The notes beneath the pieces are model-generated. The model had not been told where the DNA came from. It did not search any database and saw only the letters and a program-made list of their open reading frames with translations. Shown one piece after another: positions 58,726 through 64,000 of a stretch of 64,000 nt of DNA. The stretch spans positions 3,410,001 through 3,474,000 of the forward strand of contig NZ_AP025483.1 of assembly GCF_024347455.1 (NCBI RefSeq), in the 5' to 3' direction. The translations under genes and the position numbers were made by a program. Each line of letters begins with the position of its first letter. Position 1 is the stretch's first letter. The DNA is from Vibrio echinoideorum (GTDB lineage: Bacteria; Pseudomonadota; Gammaproteobacteria; Enterobacterales; Vibrionaceae).

Positions 58726-59283
58726 TTAACCTTTAAAGCTGTCTAAGTCGAAATCTTCGAATTGAGATAGCAAGTCTTCGTCAGAGCTTGCTTTCTTCTT
58801 AGATGCAACCGGTGCTTCTTCGAAGATCTCTTCTTCATCGTCTTCTGGTTCTAGCAGACCTAAGCGGCCCATTAGGTGTTCGATACGATCAAGTTTCTCA
58901 TCAACAAACTTCTGCAGACCAGCACCTAGGTTTTCACCATTTTCGATACGATCTAGCAATGTGTTCAGTTGAGCATCATTCTCAAGCATCTCTAACTCTT
59001 GTTCGTTAGATAGCTTGCGCTCTTGTTTCGTCGACTTCTTCGCTGGTTCAACAATCAGCGGGATTTTTTTCTTGCTGCCTAAACGAGGGTCGCGAGCTAG
59101 TGCAGCTTTACGCTGTTTTGCTTCGCTACCATCTGAGTGACGGCTGCCCGACTTAAGGCCTTTACGCTTTTTAACACGCTTACGTTCACGACCTTCAACA
59201 TCAGATTCACTACGGTTACGAGTAACCATAGGTTCCGGAGCGCCAAGTGCTCCCGGTTTTCTTGATTTCTTACTACGACCCAT
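58726..59283 (-). CDS. yihI: Der GTPase-activating protein YihI
   Basis: The 185-residue protein starts MGRSKKSRKPGALGAPEPM, is very basic in its first 100 residues and acidic at the C-terminus (LLEPEDDEEEIFEE). The central NEQELEMLENDAQLNTLLDRIE matches YihI, which stimulates the ribosome-assembly GTPase Der. Its ATG overlaps the stop codon of the upstream methyltransferase by one base. Confidence 0.94.
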   Translation of the reverse strand: MGRSKKSRKPGALGAPEPMVTRNRSESDVEGRERKRVKKRKGLKSGSRHSDGSEAKQRKAALARDPRLGSKKKIPLIVEPAKKSTKQERKLSNEQELEMLENDAQLNTLLDRIENGENLGAGLQKFVDEKLDRIEHLMGRLGLLEPEDDEEEIFEEAPVASKKKASSDEDLLSQFEDFDLDSFKG

Positions 59284-59921
59284 TACTGCACTTTCCTCAG
59301 TAAAATTACATCATTTCCAAAAAATTCTAGTTCGAGCTTATCCCGCTCTGCCAAAAACTGGAATGTTTGACGACTAAAGAAGACGACATGTGTCGGGTCA
59401 TTCTTGTAGTGCCAACCAGCAAACGCGTCTACGTCTATTACTAGTTTAGTCATAAGACCAATCCAGCCCTTGGGTTTAACTAAATTCAACCATTGCTGCC
59501 ACACTTTGTCTGGGTGATAAAGATGCTCTATCACCTCCGTGGCAGTCATAAAGTCATACGTTTTTTCCAACACAGAAGCTTCTGGGTGGTAATAGATATC
59601 GTACAACTCCATGGTGTGTCCGGCTTCTTCTAACATAATAGATAGCGTAGGGCCTGGGCCACAACCAAAATCCAACCCGTGTGAGTTAGATGAAATTTTG
59701 TCTGTTAGTGGATCCGCGATGCGAGATAGAAAACGGCGATAGCCTGCATCACTAGGATCGTTCTCATGGAGATCATAGTGTGCTTTCTCTTCTTTTGCTT
59801 CTAACCTTTGTTCAGGTTTAACAAATACCAGTTCACATTGCTGACATTGCAGATAGGCTCTGCGTTTGTCTTCAAAATAGTGATTCACGCCTTGGTGATG
59901 GCATAAGGGACAAGTATACAT
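59283..59921 (-). CDS. Class I SAM-dependent methyltransferase with zinc-ribbon start
   Basis: The 212-residue protein begins with four cysteines (CPLC, CQQC) likely binding zinc, then a methyltransferase fold with SAM motif LDFGCGPGPTLSIML and FMTATEVIEHLYHPDKVW. Substrate unknown. First gene of a three-gene operon with yihI and the DUF2489 gene. Confidence 0.9.
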   Translation of the reverse strand: MYTCPLCHHQGVNHYFEDKRRAYLQCQQCELVFVKPEQRLEAKEEKAHYDLHENDPSDAGYRRFLSRIADPLTDKISSNSHGLDFGCGPGPTLSIMLEEAGHTMELYDIYYHPEASVLEKTYDFMTATEVIEHLYHPDKVWQQWLNLVKPKGWIGLMTKLVIDVDAFAGWHYKNDPTHVVFFSRQTFQFLAERDKLELEFFGNDVILLRKVQ

Positions 59922-60005
59922 AGCACATCCTTAAACAGGGATGCGAAACATACCAGAAACTGAGTTTATAGTGGAGAGGTATTGGGTGTTTTTTCATCAA
60001 ATCAA

Positions 60006-60270
60006 TAAAAAAAGCGATAGGAAAACCTATCGCTCTCTAAATCTGCCTATATCGGCCAAAATTTGCATACTCAACTTGGTACACAAATCTCCATTTGTTA
60101 TTGGTGCTTTCCATGCCAAATTTGTTTGTTGTTCATCGTCCTGATGAGTTTTGGCTATCCTTTTCTAACACCTTGTTGCTGGGCTGTCCTAGCCTGATCC
60201 GTTTCTGTCTATACCGTTAGACTAGATGACCATCCGTATCTAAGTCAGCTCCTAGCTGATGGCCGTTACT
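60006..60270 (-). ncRNA. Candidate CsrB/CsrC-type sRNA
   Basis: On the minus strand about 260 nt carry eight GGA motifs and at least four hairpins that put GGA in the loop: ACAAAT-GGAG-ATTTGT (60083-60098), TCATC-AGGAC-GATGA (60133-60147), GGCT-AGGAC-AGCC (60182-60194) and CAGCT-AGG-AGCTG (60246-60258). This is the CsrA-binding layout. It ends in AGCGATAGG TTTT CCTATCGCT with seven T (60034-60007). The preceding gene has its own terminator, so the RNA needs its own promoter; the 5' end near 60270 is a guess (possible -10 TAAAGT). It lacks the CsrB-type 5' start, and I see no clear VarA box. Confidence 0.72.
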
Positions 60271-60381
60271 TTACCGTGTTACAAAAAGACTACAAGAGTT
60301 CAAGTTCACACTTTTGTACACAAATCGATCACACATTGATAAATCAGACATCAGCACAAAACATATTAATAAAACCAATAC

Positions 60382-60418
60382 AAAAGAAAACGCCCCGACC
60401 ATTACTGATCGGGGCGTC
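60382..60418 (-). terminator. Terminator of the cytochrome c4 gene
   Basis: On the minus strand ACGCCCCGA, loop, TCGGGGCGT and TTTTCTTTTG, 60 bp after the stop. Confidence 0.9.
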
Positions 60419-60478
60419 TCTTCAATCTCGCTCGAGCGTACATTTCTTTACTCTGGCTAAGAGCAAGAAACCGACATA

Positions 60479-61096
60479 TTAGTGTAAACCACCAACGTAC
60501 TTCGATAAGGTATCAATATCTGCGTCTGTTAACTTTTTAGCTACATCACGCATCATCGCATTCATGTCGTTATTACGGCTACCATCGCGGAATTTCTCAA
60601 GTTGAGCCTTGATGTAATCTGCGTGCTGGCCTGAAATCTTAGGGAAACCAGAAAGTTCGGTACCGTTACCACGTGGACCGTGACAAGCAATACACGCCGT
60701 TACGCCGCGTTCTGCGTTACCCGCGGTGTAAAGAACCTTACCTTCATCTACTACGTTCTCAGGAGTAGAGTTACTAGAGATAGGTAGCGATGCGTAGTAC
60801 GCCGCTAGGTCAGCCATATCTTCTTCAGATAAAGACATCGCCATTGCACCCATTACAGGTTCATTACGACCTTGCTTACCACCACTAGTCATACCGAGCT
60901 TAAGCTCTTTTAACTGCTTCTCTAGGTACTTCTCATGTTGACCAGCCAGCTTAGGGTACTGAGTGATCAGACTGTTGCCGTCAGCACCGTGGCAGGCAAC
61001 ACATGTTTGTGATTTGGCTTTACCAGCTTCAATACTACCTTGAGCCCATACTGAGCAGCTGGCTAAAAGACTCAAAATTAGCGCTAATTTCTTCAT
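60479..61096 (-). CDS. Cytochrome c4 (dihaem)
   Basis: The 205-residue protein has a signal peptide (cleavage after VWA), and two haem-binding motifs, CVACH and CIACH, with matching distal Met residues in two related halves. It is a periplasmic electron carrier to terminal oxidases, commonly of cbb3 type. Divergent from engB, the usual Vibrio order. Confidence 0.95.
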   Translation of the reverse strand: MKKLALILSLLASCSVWAQGSIEAGKAKSQTCVACHGADGNSLITQYPKLAGQHEKYLEKQLKELKLGMTSGGKQGRNEPVMGAMAMSLSEEDMADLAAYYASLPISSNSTPENVVDEGKVLYTAGNAERGVTACIACHGPRGNGTELSGFPKISGQHADYIKAQLEKFRDGSRNNDMNAMMRDVAKKLTDADIDTLSKYVGGLH

Positions 61097-61244
61097 GACA
61101 TTCCATTATAATTATCAAGCTTCCAGTACCACTCTATGTTGCCACTCATGGTACAATAGGCGACCTTATGCCGAGCACGGTTATTTTACACAAATTCACA
61201 AAAAAGTAATCAATCGACTACACAAAGTCGAGATGGAGTTAACA

Positions 61245-61904
61245 GTGAGCGTAAAAATTCATTATCAAAACACGCATTTCATTACCAGTGCACCTGATAT
61301 TCGTCATTTACCAGAAGACGAAGGGATCGAAATTGCGTTTGCAGGACGCTCCAATGCTGGTAAATCTAGCGCGCTAAATCGCGTTACAAACCAAAAAGGC
61401 TTGGCGAAAACCAGTAAAACACCCGGTCGAACTCAGCTAATTAACCTATTTAAGGTAACGGACGGTTGTCATATCGTCGATTTACCAGGATATGGCTTTG
61501 CTCAAGTTCCGCTTGAGATGAAGAAAAAATGGCAGAAGTCGCTAGGCGAATACCTACAACGACGTGAAAGCCTGAAAGGTTTAGTGGTATTGATGGATAT
61601 CCGTCACCCAATGAAAGACCTTGACCAACAAATGATCTACTGGGCTATCGATAGCCGCATCCCAGTACAAGTTTTGTTAACAAAAGCAGACAAACTGAAA
61701 AGTGGTGCGCGTAAAGCACAGCTACTGAAAATCCGTAATGATGCGAAATCTTTCGGTGGTGATGTTGCGGTTGATGTATTCTCTTCAATGAAGGGTATCG
61801 GCGTTGATCAACTGCGTGCCAAGATGGATGAGTGGTTTGCCCCAGTGTTTGCTGATCAAATCATTGATGAATTAGCGAACGAAGAGCACAACGACTCAGA
61901 GTAG
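61245..61904 (+). CDS. engB: Ribosome biogenesis GTPase EngB/YsxC
   Basis: The 219-residue GTPase has G1 [10 protein letters not shown]2 region [11 protein letters not shown]3 DLPGYGFA and G4 TKADKL. It is needed for 50S assembly. GTG 61245 (MSVKIHYQ) has GGAG six bases upstream and gives family length; an ATG four codons upstream has poor spacing. Neighbour of spf and polA, as in E. coli (yihA). Confidence 0.96.
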   Translation: MSVKIHYQNTHFITSAPDIRHLPEDEGIEIAFAGRSNAGKSSALNRVTNQKGLAKTSKTPGRTQLINLFKVTDGCHIVDLPGYGFAQVPLEMKKKWQKSLGEYLQRRESLKGLVVLMDIRHPMKDLDQQMIYWAIDSRIPVQVLLTKADKLKSGARKAQLLKIRNDAKSFGGDVAVDVFSSMKGIGVDQLRAKMDEWFAPVFADQIIDELANEEHNDSE

Positions 61905-61970
61905 TTCTTCTATCTATAGCTTTATCTATAATTAGAAGTTAAAGCACTTACAGCAAGTGATTTAGCCTTA

Positions 61971-62008
61971 TTAATACCCTTCCTTATATAGGTGGGGTAT
62001 TTTTTTGC
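61971..62008 (+). terminator. Terminator after engB
   Basis: AATACCC, a loop, GGGGTATT and seven T. Confidence 0.85.
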
Positions 62009-62134
62009 CCAAAAATTAGTGAGTTAAACCTAAGTCTTGAGAATTAAAGACAAGATTAATCAGTTAGAAACGAGAGAAGTGAACCATACTAAAAGGCACA
62101 TCTAAATAAACAGAACAATGAGAAAGGAATACTC

Positions 62135-62734
62135 ATGTGGAAAACACCGTTGGCCATCATTGCACTCATGCTGGTCTCATTGACAGGGTTCGCCTCTGAA
62201 GCAGAACAAGAACAAGCCCCACTGATCAATGTTGATATGACCTTGGACTTGGATGGTATGGAAAAATACGCTCAAGATGCGAGTGAGTCTCTTGAGGTGA
62301 TATCGCAATCTTTGCAGGCGATCGTCAACAACCCCAACCTTAGTGAAGACCAACAACAAGCTCTGAACCAAACCGTTGAAAGCATCAACAAGCTTGCGAG
62401 CTCGACCAAGACATCACTCAATCAACTCCCACAAGCCTTAGATCAATCTCGACTCGCCTTTAAAAAGACCAGTCAAATGCTGTTGGATGATATTCAGACC
62501 AAGATCATCATTGCGTTAGCAGCCGTTATCGCTGTCATTGTTATCGCTTTGACTGCTATCTACCTACTCATCCTAAAACCCATGCAGCAAACCTTGGTGA
62601 AAGCGACCAACAATATCTCTTCTATGGCACAATCCATCCAAATCACCGCCGAAGCGCTGAAATACAGTACTGAGAAACAACAAGAAATCATGGATTACAT
62701 TGAGCATTCACCCACTCAATACACTGATAAATAA
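62135..62734 (+). CDS. Uncharacterised single-pass membrane protein with periplasmic coiled coil
   Basis: The 199-residue precursor has a signal peptide (cleavage after GFAS), a mature helical region rich in Gln, Ser and Leu heptads (about 40-120), a strong membrane helix (about 126-150, KIIIALAAVIAVIVIALTAIYLLIL) and a short cytoplasmic helix. Strong ribosome site (AAAGGAA). I do not recognise a family. It lies between engB and spf, a spot empty in E. coli. Confidence 0.78.
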   Translation: MWKTPLAIIALMLVSLTGFASEAEQEQAPLINVDMTLDLDGMEKYAQDASESLEVISQSLQAIVNNPNLSEDQQQALNQTVESINKLASSTKTSLNQLPQALDQSRLAFKKTSQMLLDDIQTKIIIALAAVIAVIVIALTAIYLLILKPMQQTLVKATNNISSMAQSIQITAEALKYSTEKQQEIMDYIEHSPTQYTDK

Positions 62735-62960
62735 GGTGTGAACGATCAATCCTTTATCGGCAACTTGTAAAATAAAAGTTATTTTAAATGATAAAACAAT
62801 CAAATTAGAGACGGATTTAAATTACCAAATGCTGATTGAATTCCAGATTTAGGAAAAATTACGTAATTGAGGGGGATTTTGAACGATGTAAGAAAAGGCT
62901 CTAAAAACAAGCGGAACAATAGGAGAATTATAGGTTGGAAATATTTTTCTTTCGCACAAG

Positions 62961-63065
62961 AAAAAACGCCCCAGTCAAATACTGACTGGGGCGGCTGAAT
63001 CAGCCTAATCCAATAACGTGAAACAAAAGGTCTGAAAGATAGAACATCTTACCTCTGTACCCTAC
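62961..63065 (-). ncRNA. spf: Spot 42 RNA
   Basis: On the minus strand the RNA begins GTAGGGTACAGAGGTAAGAT, like E. coli Spot 42, continues TTCTATCTTTCAGACCTTTT and ends in the terminator GCCCCAGTCAGTATTTGACTGGGGC with TTTTTT. About 105 nt. Spot 42 pairs with mRNAs of carbon use genes via Hfq and is repressed by CRP-cAMP. The position between polA and engB is conserved. The 225 bp between the preceding gene and its 3' end show nothing else I can support. Confidence 0.97.
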
Positions 63066-63177
63066 AAGATTTAATGTACAACAATTGCTCAGAAATGAAA
63101 ACCATTTTTGTAATTTTTTTTCATGAATGTTTTATTAAAACACGCAAATAAATTTTCCGACTCAACTTTATTTTAGA

Positions 63178-63208
63178 CAAAAAAAAGCCAGTGTTTGTGC
63201 ACTGGCTC
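63178..63208 (-). terminator. Terminator of polA
   Basis: On the minus strand AGCCAGTG, loop, CACTGGCT and a run of T, about 35 bp after the stop codon. Confidence 0.92.
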
Positions 63209-63240
63209 ATACTAATTTACTCAATAAGGTCAAAAACTGA

Positions 63241-64000
63241 TTAGTGGGCTTGATCCCAGTTGTCACCGTGGCCAGCTTCCGCGACTAACGGTACAGCTAG
63301 ATCAGCCGCTGACTCCATCAATTGTTGTACTTTACTTTCAATTTCGGCTAAAGATGACTCTTGGACTTCAAATACCAATTCATCGTGTACTTGCATCAAT
63401 AACTTCACACGACCATCACCTTCAGCTCGAATCCACTCATCAACCAACAACATCGCTTTCTTGATAATGTCAGCCGCTGTACCTTGCATTGGCGCATTGA
63501 TCGCCGCACGTTCAGCTGCTTTACGACGCATGCCATTACGAGATTGAATCTCTGGTAAATGTAGACGACGACCGTAAATGGTTTCAACAAAGCCTTGCTC
63601 TGAAGCTGTGCTACGTGTGTCTTCCATATACTGCATCACGCCAGGGTAGCGTTCAAAGTAAGTGTCCATATAATGTTGTGCTTCACCACGAGGAATACCA
63701 AGCTGCTTAGCCAAGCCGAACGCACTCATGCCATAGATAAGACCAAAGTTAACCGCTTTCGCACGACGACGTTGTTCAGTAGTTACCTGATCAATATCAA
63801 CACCGATAATCTCAGCAGCAGTTGCTGCGTGAATATCTTTACCTTGTTGGAACGCTTCCAGTAACGCTTTGTCACCCGATAGGTGCGCCATGATACGCAA
63901 TTCAATTTGCGAGTAATCGACTGCGAGAATCTTCCAACCGTGTTGTGCAACGAATGCTTGGCGGATACGACGACCTTCTTCATTACGAATTGGGATGTTT
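63241..64000 (-). CDS. polA: DNA polymerase I, C-terminal part (partial)
   Basis: About 252 C-terminal residues of the polymerase domain run off the right edge. Motif A ([15 protein letters not shown]), the O helix ([21 protein letters not shown]) and motif C ([13 protein letters not shown]) are intact, ending in NWDQAH-type C-terminus. The enzyme fills gaps and removes RNA primers. The start lies beyond the window. Confidence 0.98.
   Translation of the reverse strand, partial: NIPIRNEEGRRIRQAFVAQHGWKILAVDYSQIELRIMAHLSGDKALLEAFQQGKDIHAATAAEIIGVDIDQVTTEQRRRAKAVNFGLIYGMSAFGLAKQLGIPRGEAQHYMDTYFERYPGVMQYMEDTRSTASEQGFVETIYGRRLHLPEIQSRNGMRRKAAERAAINAPMQGTAADIIKKAMLLVDEWIRAEGDGRVKLLMQVHDELVFEVQESSLAEIESKVQQLMESAADLAVPLVAEAGHGDNWDQAH

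Noticed and set aside
60300..60345. VarA/GacA box upstream of the second Csr-like RNA
   Set aside because: TGTGTGATCGATTTGTGTACA has suggestive pieces but not the TGTAAG-N6-CTTACA layout or distance.
60276..60482. 68-codon open frame on the plus strand over the sRNA and terminator region
   Set aside because: It crosses the cytochrome c4 terminator and shows no coding signal.

Overview
The window is a typical chromosomal stretch of a marine gammaproteobacterium of the genus Vibrio. The gene order (pyrE-rph-yicC; gmk-rpoZ-spoT-recG; envZ/ompR-greB-tex-bioH-comF-nfuA; nudE-cysQ-gsp operon; hslR-hslO-pckA; typA/glnA-glnL-glnG; hemN-yihI-cytochrome c4-engB-spf-polA) and the near-identity of many proteins to Vibrio versions I remember support this. 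I infer the Splendidus clade, but the sequence alone does not prove it. Nearly all genes are complete; pyrE is cut at the left edge and polA at the right edge.

Region by region. 0-2.7 kb: pyrE start, an ERIC element, rph, yicC and a cold-shock gene with a long leader. 3.2-5.4 kb: a small AT-rich accessory cassette made of a ToxR-like winged-helix regulator, two small membrane/periplasmic proteins and a divergent outer-membrane beta-barrel. 5.4-7.7 kb: psiE and an AzgA-type purine permease behind a purine riboswitch of guanine-class sequence. 8-13.5 kb: gmk, rpoZ, spoT, recG. 13.6-17.3 kb: envZ and ompR, pulled apart by a 162-bp repeat and a hairpin, then greB and a CsrB-family sRNA. 17.3-24.5 kb: tex, an unknown gene, bioH, comF/gntX, nfuA, nudE, cysQ. 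24.6-36.3 kb: a complete type II secretion operon, gspC to gspN. 36.6-45.7 kb: hslR, hslO, pckA, an AsmA-like protein, a yihY-dtd-yiiD operon, a DUF2959 lipoprotein and a small ATPase. 46-53.7 kb: typA and the nitrogen-control locus glnA-(DUF4124)-glnL-glnG with sigma-54 and NtrC sites. 53.8-64 kb: a GGDEF/EAL protein, hemN, a DUF2489 gene, yihI, a methyltransferase, a second Csr-type sRNA candidate, cytochrome c4, engB, an unknown membrane protein, Spot 42 RNA and polA.

How it fits together. Several global regulators sit here: ppGpp (spoT, gmk and rpoZ neighbours), Csr (two GGA-rich RNAs that should titrate CsrA), Spot 42 (carbon), NtrBC (nitrogen), EnvZ/OmpR (osmotic) and c-di-GMP. The least ordinary items are: (1) the ToxR-like regulator whose DNA-binding and membrane parts lie in two frames separated by an AAAATAG heptamer repeat; (2) an 18-bp tandem repeat that encodes a hexapeptide-repeat leader on the pseudopilin GspJ; (3) the interrupted ompR-envZ pair; (4) a second Csr-like sRNA next to cytochrome c4; (5) a 162-bp inverted-repeat element present three times. 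I saw no prophage, integron, CRISPR array, complete insertion sequence, rRNA or tRNA.
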